DNA of 64,000 nucleotides from Paulinella micropora (GCA_019918135.1 WBZZ01003091.1:69501-133500), one strand, 5' to 3'; numbered from the stretch's first letter, positions 1 to 12,371 are shown. Notes: generated from the sequence alone by a model not told the origin. Translations and numbers: made by a program.

Positions 1-640
1 GTTGCTCTCCGGTGAGTATGCCGTGACATACTTCCACTTGAAGCCCCACGCTGCCGACAGTTGTGCTGAGAGCTCGTTGGTGAACTCTGAGCCTCTATCA
101 CTGTAGACATTTTTGGGTACTCCAGTGTATCGGAAGACGTGATCAATCAGTGCGGCGCACGTTGATGTTGCGTCCTTCTCATGAACCGGGACCGCGAACA
201 CATAGTTCGAGAAGCGGTCAATGGCGGTTAGGATGTATCGGAAGTTATGCTATTCGGATCGTGGTAGGGGACCCACGAAGTCAATATGGATGGTCTCGAA
301 TAGGTCTTCTGTAAGGTTATAGGCCCCATACAGTCCTGTCTGAGAGTTCGGCTGAGGCGATTTGGTTTGCTGGCAGTGCTCGCATGAGTCCACCGTCTCG
401 GCTATGGCCTTCTGCATGCCATGCCACCAAAATTTGCGCGAGATAAACCATGACACTTTGTCCTCCCTAGGTGGGAGTTCAAGGCGGAGCGGTGGGTAGC
501 GGTTAAGATCGCGTGTCGGAGCTGGGGAGGAGCCCACAGCGTCCATTTGGATGGCGTCTTTTCCCACTTACCTCCGGCACCCTTGTACCAGAGAAGGTCA
601 TCATGCCACGCCATGGTCTTCTTTTGAAGGTGGATTTCCC
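1..640 (-). pseudogene. integrase part of the Ty3/gypsy-like fossil
   Basis: The minus-strand translation shows a zinc-binding H2C2 region ending in CEHCQQTK, then IHIDFVGPLP, which is the usual start of the integrase catalytic core. Near the window edge, VYSDRGSEFTNEL matches the second conserved aspartate block. In the family this enzyme inserts the cDNA into the host chromosome. The C-terminal part is outside the window. The family call is firm; the copy is a fossil. Confidence 0.8.
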
Positions 641-656
641 TCGTCTCCGGATGTTT

Positions 657-2985
657 CTAGGCATCCATGGCGTGAGATATGAAAGGGCCCCATTCCTTCG
701 AATCCCTAGCTAACTGACTGAATACCGCGGGGCTCGCCAAGGTCATGTCGAGATCATCCAGTGGTAGGGCGCTGGAGACCAAGCTGATGTGATCCCTGGT
801 GTGTTGCGTTTGTGTGGCGGTCGCAATAATGGCAGACCTGGAAGGGTGAACATTTCTCGGGACCCAGAACGATTGTTCCCTATCGGCAAAGAACGCGTTC
901 GTGGAATGTTCGTGTTCATGGTCTTGACCCTCTTTTATATCCCCTGCGCTAAGGATATCGGCCTGTGTGTCAATCTCCTCGATGAGATGATGCCAGTCTT
1001 CCGCGCCGTGCTTTGCGCAGCACACTCGGCGGATAGACTCTAGGCTCTCTAACAACTGCTCCTGGATATCCGGTTGGTATCCCGGTTTCCAGCTGATTTC
1101 GCTGGCGGCAATGTATGTCATACCCGTCGGCAATGTGTCTCTGAACCCTGGTTGGTGTTCTGTGGCCAACCAGTCATCGTTGCCGGTCCACCCGACAAGG
1201 CATGCCGTAGGTGTGTGCATGGCAAACCGGTCAAGTCCATCCCCGACGGAGCCTCTGACTCTCGGCATTCGGGAAAGGCTGTCCAGTACCGTGTTTTCCT
1301 TGCCTTTAATGTACTCGATGGTGAAATCATACAGGGCTAGTTCCGACTGCCATCGCACTAGTCGGCCCGTATGTTCCTTGTCCATGAGCCACCGTAGGTT
1401 GGCATGGTCGGTTTGTACCAGAATATTGGGTGCACCCCACAAATACTCTCTCAGCCGGCTAAATGCCCACACGATAGCCAACGCTTCACGCTGTCGTGTG
1501 CAGTAATTAACCTGTTCGGGTGTCAGCTTTTTATTGACGAACATGATAGGCCGGAGCTGCTTGTGGACTGAATCATATTGCTGTAATACTGCCCCGACCG
1601 CATATTTGGATGCATCAGTGGCTAGTACAAAGCGTTTTCCGAAGTCGGGTAGGATAAGGACCGACCCGCCCTCTGTAAGAGGGTCTCGTGTCAAAGCTTC
1701 CTTCAGTTTGTTGTACGTCTCTTCGGCCGCCGGGGGCCATTCGCCATACGGGTCGCCTTTGAGGCAAAAGTCCCGTAGCAGTTTGACGAATTCCTGGAAG
1801 TTGGGGATGAATTCGGAATATACTTGGGCCATACAAAGGAAGGAGTGAAGCGCAGTGCGTGTGTTCGGGCACGGAAGGGAACGAATGACGTCCCGCTTCT
1901 CCGGCTTTTTAGCACTATTTCGCCCCCCTTTACCCTGTACCCTAGATAATCGATATGTGCAAAGGAGCACTTCTCTAGGTTCAGCCTTAGGCCGAAAGCC
2001 TCCAAGCGTCGTAACACGTCTGACACGTGTGCCAGGTGTGCCAGGTCTTCCGCCTCCGTTGGAGTATATTACGATGTCGTCAATATAGCAGAAGCTATAC
2101 TGGTTCGTGTGGCCATATGTCTCTATGAATTTGTTGTCCCCATATTTCGGGTCCGATAGAGCCTGTTCATATAGTCCTGGAAGATTGCCGGGGCTGTCTT
2201 CAGTCCCATCGGGAGGACTGTCCATTGGTACAGTCTCCCTCCGACAGCGAAGGCAGTCAATGGACGGATTGCCGCTTCGAGCGGTATGTTCCAGAAGCCG
2301 TTCTTTAGGTCGAGCTTGGTGAAATATTTGGCCTGCCGAAGCTTGCTAAGACCATCTCGCATCCGAGGGATAGGGGCCTCGACGCTCTTTATGATCTTGT
2401 TAAGCCTGGTATAGTTGATACAAAAACGTTGTTTGCCGTCCGGTTTCGGAGCCAGCCTGACCGGTGATCGAAATTCCGACCACGACGGCTCGATCAGTCG
2501 TTTGGCTAACATGCCCTGGACCATCTCCTCACAGATCTGTTCCTCCTTATAACTGAGGCGTGATCCTTTGAGGCGTGGCATGGTCTGTCCGACCTGTCCT
2601 TCTATCCTAGCAGCGGTATGGGTCACGCCGCCGGTGACAAGTGAGCCTTCAGGTCCCTGACAAAGTCTGGCGATCCCTGCTGTCGCGCTATGACCTCGTC
2701 AACGATCCCTTCGACGGGCTTTTGGTCCCGTGTGTCATCTGGGTACTCAAGTATGGAGTCGGGATCTTCAACCTCATCCTTCGCGTCCCGGCCCGGGTAT
2801 CGCGTGGAGGTTTGTGTATCCCAGGAGGCAAACTCCTGTAGCTCGGTGATCATCTCTGCATATTGTTTCGCCGCGGACGTATGATAGAATCCGGGGAAGA
2901 TTTGGAATGCCGGTTCCCGTATGTCATCGACCTTCCTGGTCATGAGTTTGGTACGGTAAGCTAATCCGTCCTGTACGGACCCCAA
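657..2985 (-). pseudogene. reverse transcriptase and RNase H part of the Ty3/gypsy-like fossil
   Basis: The reverse transcriptase shows FTKLDLKNGFWNIPL (motif A region) and the active-site box CYIDDIVIYS, a form of YxDD. RNase H follows with VLATDASKYAVGAVLQQ and ALAIVWAFSRLREYLWG. After RNase H, the connection HANLRWLMDKEHTGRLVRWQ is typical of gypsy elements. The region is read in more than one frame and looks broken. In the family these domains copy element RNA into DNA and degrade the RNA strand. Confidence 0.85.
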
Positions 2986-3045
2986 GCGAAAAGCAATAAG
3001 GGGTTTGGGCTGTCGACTAGGTATCGGGATAGGGTCGTCAATAAC

Positions 3046-4799
3046 CTAATCCAAAACATCTCGCCACCACATGACTGTGGGATGAATTGGAAGGATGATC
3101 GTGATGTCTTCACCCCGATCCAGGCGATCGGCCAGTATTTTAGGTACTGCAGTCAAGCTGTCCGGCTGTATCGGGTCTGCGCCTTGGTACCACTTTTCCA
3201 GCTTGAGCATGACGTCGTCGTCCTCCGTCAGCCGCTTCGCCGCGTGATAGACCAGGCTTGTTTTTACCCGTACATAGGCTGGTCGAAGCCATGCCATGAG
3301 TCTTCCTGACGCTTAAGGAGTAATATCTATGCGTCCCTCTGGGCCGCGAGCTCTTCGAAATTCGTCCAGTGGTCATTCGGCTTTTCCTCCGACTCTGAGA
3401 TGTATACATTGGCGTACACCCAGGCTGTACCCTGTGGGGAAGAGCGAGGCTGCACGGTGAGGTTCCCGTCGTACGGTATTGGAGGGGCCGGTGGTATCAG
3501 TGTGACTTGGGCCCTACCGCCATATGGGTGTTTCCGTGGGAGGTCCGCTTCCGGGTTTAGGATCGGAAACTCAGACTCATGTCTTCCACGACCATATCTA
3601 ATAATGTCCTGGCCCAGTATAAGCTGTGCATCTATCATCTTGAGGTCGGGTTTACCCAACATGAGGGTGCCTGGGAAGTCCGGGACTACTAGGACATGTA
3701 TAGTATAAGACATCCCGGATGGGAATTCAACTGTCAACGGTACGCGTCCGATAATTGCGCTCCGTTCGTTGTTGGCACCCCGGATATATCCGAGTGGGCC
3801 TGTCTTAGTAAAGTGGAACAAGCTCCCAAATCTGTCTACAAACCGCTTGCCCGCGAACGGGATTTGGGCCATGCTATCGTTTCCGGTATCAAGGTGACTG
3901 TTAAGTTCCTTCCAGTATAACCTGGTGTAACTCATGTCCCGAGCTTCCGCTTGTGGAAGGTCGACCGGCTCCACGCGGGTTGACAGGATCTGTTGTAACT
4001 CCGCCTCGGCAAACTGTCGCGCTTGTGACCGCGCCGTTGCACTAAGTTGGTCAGAGTCGAGCAAAGGAGTGAGCCCCATTTGACGTATGACCGCCGGGGC
4101 GATGGCTTTATCCCCATCTGTGGCTGGTAGAACCATAGTGGTTGCCACCTGAAAGGGAGAAGGGGTGTAATCGACCGGCGCCGGTAGGACGGCCTTGTCG
4201 TTGATGGCCGATCTGACAACCGTGCCTCGTGTCAATCTAGTACTCCGGCCCAATAGGGATGGCCGAGTGGAATGACCGCGCGGGCTTGCCCCTGCATATT
4301 TTTTACTTACCTTGTTCACAAAAGGAGCGGGTGTTTCTACCTGCCGGACACTGATAGGTCTCGCGCGTCTTACGCGAGGGTCCGAGGGTCCATTGGGTGC
4401 CCTCCCATCACATTGACTGGGTGTGATCGTATCAGGATCGACAGCAGGCGTCGCCTTTGCGACGGTGTCTTCGGGTAAGAGATTGGGTAAACCGACCTCT
4501 ATGGTGAGATCAGCGACCGTGACCGGCTCGTTCGGCGCACGCTCCCGACGGTTGTCGTCGCTACCCATCATTATATCCTCATCCCTCGTCTCAACGTTGA
4601 CTTCTATAGGTGAGGTCGTAGCCTCTATGGTGCTATACACATTGTCGGCCTGTGCTTGGGCCTGTGCCGTTGGAGTAAGAGCCGGAACCAATGGGCTTGG
4701 TTGCTCTATGTTTATCTCCCTATTCGGGGCCTCCGGCTGACGGTCTACTCGCGTCGTTATTGTCTCGCTCGGGAGCAAGGAGGGTGCTCCCGAGGGCAA
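3046..4799 (-). pseudogene. protease-bearing region of the Ty3/gypsy-like fossil
   Basis: A long minus-strand frame (3327-4799) carries LDTGNDSMAQI, which fits the DTG active site of a retropepsin-like protease. About 80 residues later, MIDAQLILGQDIIRYG fits the second conserved protease block. The N-terminal half is rich in Pro, Thr and Ala and looks disordered. The shorter frame at 3046-3297 lies between protease and reverse transcriptase and is probably linker. The protease call rests on these two motifs and on position. Confidence 0.6.
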
Positions 4800-4922
4800 A
4801 ACTCCGCCTGTAGTGCGTGCGGGAAGGTCGGCTTGGGTGGGTAGAGGTTAGTTTTTCCTGTTCCTCCTACCCTTTCCCTTTTTCGCCTTTTGGACGCCAA
4901 TTAGATGTTCCTTGCCTGGCAT

Positions 4923-7900
4923 CTAGCAGGCCACTTCGTCATACTTCCTCCCCTCGGCCCTGTACTTCTCCACGCGAGTTTTGGCCTCGGTGCAGTAGGA
5001 AGCCACCCAGGTCGGGTCTAGCCCCGGTTGGAGGAAGTACGTCGTACCGTCGGAGGTGACGTCAGGAATGCGTATGCCCTCGCCAGGGTTGTCCTTCGGG
5101 TTATGGACATACCTGCCATCCCGCTTGACCTTGGAGCGGCCCAAGTACCACCCGAGGATGTACCACCGTAGTGGCTCCGCTCGGTCGGCACCTCTTCGCG
5201 GATGTTGGTACTGGCACGAGTTGGACCAGAGACAAGGTGCGACCCAGAGTCGGGGGTCGTCAAGATGGTTGAAGGCCAGCGCATGCATCATGTTGTCGCA
5301 ACACTCCGGACTCGGGTTCTTGTGATATGATCCCATAAGGGCCTCATTGAAAAGACCAAATGGGCAGCCAGAGGGGCTCGGAATTAACGGAAAGTTAGCC
5401 AACGGCTTGGCCTGCGCTTGTCCGTATCCACCACTATCACTGTTCTTCCTTTTGCCTGTCTTGCTGTCCGGTATGTTCTCGCTCCTTGAAGGATGATACG
5501 GGATCGGAGGTGGCGACATCGGCGGTGGAGGGGATGCGAAACCCGATGTGGGTGGGTAGTATTGGTACTAGGGCATCGTTAAAGGGGGTGGCATATACGG
5601 GTTGGATGCACCCCTGGCCGGGTTGGTTGCGGGTAGGCGGGGCTGCTGAGGTTGACGCCCCCCCCCCCCCCCCCCCCCGTATGGATTGGAAGCCGAGTTG
5701 GACGCCCCTCCATATGGAAGAGAGGGCGGTGGCGGAGCATACGGTAGCCGATGAGCTGGATGAGCTCGAAGAATTACCCCCGTAAGAGCTTGACCATGAT
5801 TGGCGTGGTCGTTGTCAGCTTCCCCCAGTTACGAACGTCCAGACATCAAAGCTCTGGCCGGCTTGAGCCTGATGGTTCTCAAGGGTGGAAACCGTGAGCA
5901 TCATCGCACGGAGCAAGACTGCCGCTCTACGTCCGCGTTCATCCCGGTTCGCCGTGAAGACGCTATCTACGAAAGAGCTGTCCGTCCACTGTGCGACTTC
6001 GCACATTCGGTCGACTTCAAACTTTTGGATTTGGAAGACGGTTCCATCGAGAGCCTGGGCCTTGGAGAGGACGCTTCGGACATATGCCTCCCAATCTGTG
6101 CGGTCAGATTGGGGGGCTGCCCTAGCAATCCCACTAATGACGGCCATAAGAAGAGAGGCCAAGTCGGACTTGATGAGGGAGGTCAAGAGCTTTTATGAGG
6201 TCAAGGATTGCTCTGTAATACAGTGACACTATGCGACATTTTCCTCCCACATGCGCCTCGCCGCGTCCTGAATCAAATCTTCAGCGATGTTGGGTTGGGT
6301 GATGTATCCTCATCCCGCGTCCTCTACAAAACGTAGGAGCATGTGATGGGGGACTTGTGTTTGAGTGAGCTGATTGGACGCACACAATTGATCAGCTTGA
6401 GCATCCCACTTGGGCCACTCTTGAGTCAGCAGCGTCTGAGATGGCCAGCTGCCCACAAGGCTGTTAAGCAGCTGTTTAAGCAGCTGTTTCACATCCGCGC
6501 TCTTTAAGCTAAAATTTCCAACTATGCGGTCTAGTGCCGCGTATGCCATCATAAGTTTAAGTCCCTCTTGGTATGGTAACCGAGTAGACTGACTATGCTG
6601 TGCGAAGTCGAAATTCACCTGTGCTTTCAGGGCTGACAGCGCCGCATCTACCCTTTTCATGCGGGCCTCCTCGTTTTTGGTCTTTCTAGGTGGAGGAGGA
6701 GTGTTGTCCTGGGGTGGGTTCCCATTGTCAGGCAATCGCGGTGCGTGACGGAAAGTGACCATGGAGCCGCCTGTCGGCATGGGTGCTCAGCTTCCCGAAA
6801 CAACGTGAACAGCGATGTTAATTGGGAGACAGTCCGAAATGGCCTGTAGGACCAGATCTACCACGGTGAGGTAATTGGTCAGGTATAGGAAGACGGCTTG
6901 GTGCGGCGGATGGTCGACTTTATTGTCAATATCCTGGCCATCTAACCGTACCGCGTCCCACAGGACTATCTTTATCCATGTTCGGAGGTCCGGAATGAGC
7001 GCAAAGGGGTCGGAATCCTCGTCCGGTGACGATCCGCCGCGTTGAGGAACGCGACGAGGGGTGGGTGAGCTTGGGCATTGTTTGGAATGATGGAATCACG
7101 CCAATGTTGTTTTTCCAACATAGTCTGTTCCCATATTCCGAGGATGTTGCTCAACCCTTTCATGGTGACCTCATTTCTCGTTTTGAGATTGGCTGTGAGG
7201 ACCGTGAGGTATTGTACATCCGGCCAGTATATGTTCTCTTGCCCTGTGTGCGTTCAGTTCCGTAACCGCAGCTGTGAGAGCCGGCTGCTCTCTGGTATAC
7301 TTGGAGCAATGTAGGGTTTGCTGTAGACGTGGGATCTGGCGATGGTATAGGGGCCATACCTCGTCCAGCATCCTGTCTCGGAAAAGACAGATGTCTCCCC
7401 ATAATTGGATCATGTCTGTGAAGGTTAGGGTCCCCACGAATCTCTCTCCATGTTTGCGGCTATGCCCATAATTCGGTCTTTTCCTTCCACGTTCACCGTC
7501 ACTCTACGCCAACTGGCTGCATCCCCATATAGGTTATTTGGGATATAGGGCCAGCCCTGAGTGAGGCTGAGCCTCAGTGCTGGGTCGACTGGGCTAGTAG
7601 GCCACCCTGTCTGTCCCACTCGGTCGAGACTTGCGGTAGGTACGGAAACCAATGGGGTTACCACCCTCTGTAGGTTCAAAGCACCAGTTCTATCCCTCCA
7701 TGGGGACCGCAGTGGGTGTGGAGCTTGAATGAACTGGATGAGCTTGAGGAGCTGCTAGAGCCGCTAGCATTCGGTGGTGGAGTCTGGAAGGGGCCAGCTC
7801 CAGTGTTGTGAGCACCGGACGGGTCCATATTTCCAGATGGTGACAGGTTGTGTGCGCACGCCCGTGAGACAGTTTTTGAGCCGGAATGAGTGTTTTGGCT

Positions 7901-7955
7901 TATTTCCAGACGTTTCTTGCGCATATTTGTCGTCAATGAAAGTGTAGTCAGACAA
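4923..7955 (-). pseudogene. gag-like region of the Ty3/gypsy-like fossil
   Basis: Several minus-strand frames (about 7955-7425, 6780-6310, 6186-5815 and 5519-4923) occupy the place of gag. They contain a poly-serine run near 7.74 kb and Pro-rich stretches. A 5.52-4.92 kb frame carries Cys and Trp residues (ECCDNMMHAL, CLWSNSCQYQHPR). The last resembles a CCCH-type cysteine cluster, but no classical zinc knuckle was found. A run of about 20 C residues lies near 5.66 kb. Assignment as gag is by position. The region has several breaks. Confidence 0.5.
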
Positions 7956-8600
7956 AAGAGACCGGCCTGTTTATAGACTGAGCGACGTATCTCACATTCT
8001 TATTGATTTTTTGACTGGGAGCGCGGGAGTATGTCGTCTGAGCATGTATTATCTGGGCTGTAAAAACCATGTGACGTACCATGTGACGTCCTGAGTCGTT
8101 TGTAAAATCTGTTATTATTGTTAATTTTTTTTTATCTTGTCGTGCCTACCCTGTACCTGGTAGTTCTTCTTGTATCCTTTTCTACTCAATCGAAACTATA
8201 AACTCAACGAAAGACTTTAGCTTTCACAAACTTTTTTGTCGAGAAAAAGAATTCCACTGTAAACTTTCTCTGAATGTCTTGCAGTGGAAACCAAACCCAT
8301 TTCCTAAGGCTACATCCGGCTTTGAAACTAGTGGTTCTGCACGGTTATGAACAAGATATTGAACACAACCTGTACACAGCACAAAGACTCCACAAAGGCC
8401 AATGTCTTCTACCATTATCACAATTAAGGGTACCCTTTCTACGAGTGCCAAGGAAAAGGCGAGAGGCGAGCTGAGGTGGGAGAGAAAGTGACCTTTAATT
8501 ATGTTTGACAGCATACTAAAGCTAGTTTCTGTCGTCACTGTTAGACGTTCATGAAGAGCCTGTTAGTACTCCTGTTTGAACAGCTTGTTAACCCCCCCCC
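7956..8600 (-). repeat. probable leader and upstream LTR of the gypsy-like fossil
   Basis: Upstream of the first gag-like frame the sequence becomes AT-rich. Around 8.07-8.09 kb the motif CCATGTGACGT occurs twice in tandem. Read on the minus strand this gives CA followed by TGG, as expected for an LTR end next to a primer-binding site. The LTR would then run to about 8.58 kb, just before a run of 14 C residues. The partner LTR is outside the window, so the limits are estimates. Confidence 0.35.
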
Positions 8601-8867
8601 CCCCGCTTTTTTTTTATTAAGCAAGGTTTAATGAGAAAGAGACGAGGGAAAAATAAAGAAGAGCTTAATTCAAAAGAATTCTGGTTCCAAGGAACAACAC
8701 TACAAGCTCATAAGAAAATCTGGAACTAAGGTTCAACAGAAAGCTCCTGGAAAGAGTAATATGAAGGGGAAAAGAAAGAGAAAAAAGATTTTTTTTTTTC
8801 GATTTCATGTCCATGAAGACATTTCATGGTTTTGTTTTCTTAGATTTTCCCCCGTCCCTAGGATAAA

Positions 8868-9373
8868 ATGGGCTCCGCGTCTTCAGTCCCCTGCAGTTTC
8901 TTCGACTGGGAGGACACCCTGTGCGCCGAAGAGGCCCACGAAAAGTACGAAACTTTGGTCGCGGAGTGTGGCGGCGGTCTATCTATTTATTTACCTACCT
9001 ACCTATCTACCTACCACCTATCTACCTACCTACCTATCTATCTATCGATCTATCTATCTATCTATCTTCGGTCTATCTATCTATCTATCTATCGTCTGTT
9101 TATACATCTGTCTGTCTGTGAGTTTATCTATCTATCTATCAATCTATATAATCTATCTATCTATCTATCTATCTTCTATCTACCCACCTTCCTACCTACC
9201 TATCTATCTAACTATCTATCTATCCATCTATCTATCTATCTATCTACCTACCTACCTACATACATACCTATCTACCTACCTACCTATCTGATCTAGGTCT
9301 TGAGTGCGAACTCAGGTACGGCAAGATGCTCAGTGAAATTAGTTCCAGGTCCGGCAAGCCAAAGACCAGCTAG
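8868..9373 (+). CDS. possible small two-exon gene with a predicted N-myristoyl start and a microsatellite intron
   Basis: Exon 1 (8868-8976) starts MGSASSVPCSFFDWEDTLC. Gly2 with Ser6 fits an N-myristoylation signal, and Cys9 could be palmitoylated, so a membrane-anchored protein is possible. A GT donor follows at 8977-8978. The next 320 bases are almost pure CTAT/TACC repeat and end in CTAG. Exon 2 (9297-9373) then continues in the matching phase to a TAG stop, giving about 60 residues. A variant would splice from CAG|GTACGG inside exon 2 across the second microsatellite to CTAG at 9460, and it also stays open for about 20 residues. No family was recognised. Confidence 0.35.
8977..9296 (+). 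repeat. CTAT/TACC tetranucleotide microsatellite, possible intron
   Basis: This is a long impure array of CTAT, CTAC and CTGT units. It starts with a GT donor and ends with a pyrimidine-rich stretch and CTAG, so the whole array could be an intron. Confidence 0.9.
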
Positions 9374-9384
9374 AGGCGCGCAAT

Positions 9385-9425
9385 ATCTATCTATCCATCC
9401 ATCCATCTATCTATCTATCTGTCTA

Positions 9426-9457
<32 letters not shown>

Positions 9458-9460
9458 TCT
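9385..9460 (+). repeat. second CTAT/CTGT microsatellite
   Basis: About 75 bases of CTAT, CCAT and CTGT units, again ending in CTAG directly before non-repetitive sequence. It lies 12 bases past the stop of the proposed exon 2. Confidence 0.9.
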
Positions 9461-9908
9461 AGGGAGCGGCTGCATGGCCTTCGAAACCACACCGATTCCG
9501 TTACCATCTGCAAGCACTCCTAACCCAGCCATTCCATTTTTTGTCATTCGGGCGTACTAACTAGAAATTATTCCCATTTCGACTGTAGAAATCGTAACAA
9601 CTTATATGGAAACTTGTAATGGCTTGCCTAAGAGCTGGCTACCTTTTCACTAGCATTTAACCCCTCTGTATGTGTATATATCATCTAGCCACCTGTCCAC
9701 TCGGAAGTTCATTGAGAAAAGTCAACTATGCTTCTTGGGCAAGTTCATTGAACCATCAATGCTTCGGCCCCTGTTTTTACTGCAGTAATGATTCCCTTTC
9801 AGCTCTACGAAACCCAAAATTTCTTCAATTTGAAAAGTTGTGCAGCGGAAAATAATTCTCCATACCTCAGGACTTGAGATCTTTCATTCTGCTGGGGAAA
9901 AAAAGATA

Positions 9909-10188
9909 ATATTGCTGTTGACATTCAAGACAACAACAAAAATTAGTTTTTCATTTTTGTGTCAGATTTTCATTTTTGTGACAGTTTTTCATTTTTGTGA
10001 CAAAAATTCAAATTTTCAAATTTAACGGTAACATTTCGCGAAAATTTACGATATTTTGCGGACGAATATAGCCGTTAATTTGAAAAATTCAAATTTTCAC
10101 CCAAAATCAAAATTCCAACCAAAACTGAAATTCCAACCAAAACAGAAAAATCAATTTTTTTTGTTGTCTTGAATGTCAACAGCAATAA
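9909..10188 (+). mobile_element. MITE copy 1 (TA-flanked, Tc1/mariner-like by its ends)
   Basis: The 280-bp AT-rich element has terminal inverted repeats of about 26 bp containing ATTGCTGTTGACATTCAAG. TA flanks both ends. Inside are short repeats of TTTTCATTTTTGTGACAG. It codes for nothing, so any movement would need a transposase supplied elsewhere. The superfamily is inferred only from the TA flank. Confidence 0.8.
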
Positions 10189-10649
10189 TAACACATAAGT
10201 TTAAAAACAGCGTAAAATGGAAAGCAATAAATTTATTCAAAACAAGCCGTGATTTTAGTAATATATTAATATCATACAGTAATATACTGCTGCAGCTCGA
10301 TAGACCGGGGCTACATTTCATGATGCAGTATGAATCCCGCGACCCAGCGGGTGACTCCGCTCATTCGTTCAATGTTACATATGTATGATTAGTTTTATGA
10401 AAACAGACTTGATAATGTAAAAAATCAACCAGACTACTCGGTGACATGAATTTTTTCAATATTGAATATTAATAAAATGTCCCAAAGGTTGATATTATTG
10501 TTTTAAGCAAGCACTTTTAATAAGAGAATACTTGCCAGGTTGACAATAATATAGTGGCATCAAGTGTCGTCCGGCTTGTCGTTACTTGACTCTTATGCTT
10601 GGTCTGCCCCTCTACCGTTGAGGTATTGTACGACGGGTGACTACCGGTA
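10189..10649. other. spacer between two MITE copies
   Basis: AT-rich sequence of about 460 bases between the inverted MITE copies. One 71-codon open frame (10173-10388) overlaps the MITE end and has no recognisable features. Nothing else was seen. Confidence 0.5.
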
Positions 10650-10920
10650 TTATTGCTGTTGACATTCAAAACAAAAATTGATTTTTCTGTTTTGGTTGGA
10701 ATTTCAGTTTTGGTTGGAATTTTGATTTTGGGTGAAAATTTGAATTTTTCAAATTAACGGCTATATTCGTCCGCAAAATATCGTAAATTTTCGCGAAATG
10801 TTACAGTTAAATTTGAAAATTTAAATTTTTGTAACAAAAATGAAAAACTGTCACAAAAATGAAAATCTGACACAAAAATGAAAAACTAATTTTTGTTGTC
10901 TTGAATGTCAACAGCAATAA
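10650..10920 (-). mobile_element. MITE copy 2, inverted relative to copy 1
   Basis: The same element as at 9909-10188, in reverse orientation and about 270 bp long. The terminal inverted repeats and interior match closely, with few differences, and TA flanks both ends. High similarity of the two copies suggests fairly recent spread of the family. Confidence 0.8.
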
Positions 10921-12371
10921 TAAATCACAGTGTCAGAGTAGCTGTGAAGTCCTGTTACAATGTGACTAGAAGAAATAAGTGGGAAGCGTATAATCGCCGC
11001 TTGTCATCCGCTCACTGAGTGCGGCCCGTCGGAGAATCTAAACCGTCCCTCGATGAAACATGCACTCCGGCCAAGCGATCCGAGCCCCAGAGGAGGCTCT
11101 CCCCGGCCACACTAACTGCACTGCCCACACGTCCACAGCTGAGTGGCGCACGAAACAAGTCACGAGTCACTGAGTACTCAGCTGCCACCGTCACCGAACT
11201 TTCACTTTCAGAAATAACTCAAATTCAGAAGGTGAATAGTCACTAGTATTTATTAACAGTGGTCACGTTACCGAATCACGAGTGACCGTGCTCACCACTT
11301 TGCCGTGTCTAAGGCTTTTTGAGTATTAAAACTAGGGCTGGTTTATGAGTACTAAGAGTAGGGCAAGGGGCCGCTTGGTTTAGGGCAATAGCTATGGTCT
11401 GCAGGGCATGTGAGCTGTGCTCACGACGTAAGTTTTTGAGGCCCCGCAAGTTTTTGTGGAGGGAAAGCCGCTGGTTCTATTTTAGTGGTAGCGAGTGTGT
11501 CTCAGCAGAATTGGAAATGAAGTAATACTGTCACTTAGAAAATCATTGTAGATATGGGGGTGAGAGTTTGGATACAACCCCAAGGGATAATTACACAACG
11601 AACTCTTATTACAAGTCTATATGGCTGCATTAAGTCCTGACTCCAGAGAGCAGTGAAATACCAGTAAATAGCAAAGCGGTCACTTCGTTTATTTACGTAG
11701 ATTTCTACTTGTTTGCAGACTTGGGTTGCAAAGTACGAACACGACTGAACGTAGATTGTGAGTTTAGTAAGCTTGCGTAAATTGAAACAGCTGTAAAGCA
11801 CTTGAAGGGTGGCTTCAAGTCCAACTTGTAGTTCAAGAGTCCAGATTTTGCATTTGGAAAAAGTTTCCTCAATCATGGATGTAAAAAGCAAATCAAATAT
11901 TGTTTTCCGTTCACTCTTGTTAACTTGTCTACCAATTTACCGCAACGTGCGTGATTCATGGGAAATCAGGGGAAAAGGCAATAGAGTGGGAAAAAGGCAA
12001 TAGTTAATCTTTTCTAAAAAGAACTTTGACTTGATCGTTTGAAGGACGGTCATTTCTGAACGAAATCGAAAACTAGTTAGTGAAGTCAAAACGTCGTGCA
12101 GAGGAAAATCTAACTGGCCGGTCAAAAACAGTGAAAAGTCAACCGTAGTGATTTTGGCCGGTCGTTAAAGTGCTCAGTCTGATAGCTTCCCCCCCCCCCC
12201 CCCCCGACCTAACGGTTGCGTAGAGTTGCGTGCAGAATGAGTGAGGTCAGTGACTTATCTCGCTAAAAAGAAAAGGAGAAAAGAGAAAGATGGGTCTCGA
12301 GCTCTTTACACCTCAGGGGAATTTCAAAATGAAAAAAAGTGTGTCGATGTGTAGCGCATTGCAGACGGAGA
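10921..12371. other. no supportable gene
   Basis: About 1.45 kb with only short chance-like frames. Low-complexity features are a run of about 18 C residues near 12.19 kb and a small inverted repeat GGTCAC/GTGACC near 11.26 kb. Nothing else was recognised. Confidence 0.5.

Larger units (their letters stand above)
1..8600 (-). mobile_element. Ty3/gypsy-like LTR retrotransposon fossil, cut by the window edge
   Basis: Read on the minus strand, the order is gag-like region, aspartic protease, reverse transcriptase, RNase H, integrase. RNase H before integrase is the Ty3/gypsy pol order. The integrase core runs off the left edge, so the downstream LTR lies outside the window. Coding is spread over several frames, with roughly half a dozen or more breaks, so the copy looks dead. 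The upstream end probably lies between 8.0 and 8.6 kb. Its age cannot be judged because the two LTRs cannot be compared. Confidence 0.85.

Noticed and set aside
8224-8538. A 104-residue hydrophobic minus-strand frame
   Set aside because: It lies in the probable LTR of the gypsy-like fossil, has no recognisable features and is likely chance.
8681-8735. A possible ninth copy of palindromic family P (TTCTGGTTCCAAGG and AAATCTGGAACTAAGG)
   Set aside because: The central TTATCCG/GGATTTTT core is missing and the arms match only loosely.
8921-9296. Long Tyr/Leu/Ser/Ile-rich frames over the CTAT repeats
   Set aside because: All three frames of a CTAT/TACC array stay open, so openness is no evidence of coding.
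9000-11000. CRISPR-like spacing of repeats
   Set aside because: The repeats are a microsatellite and two MITEs; no regular direct repeats with unique spacers were seen.
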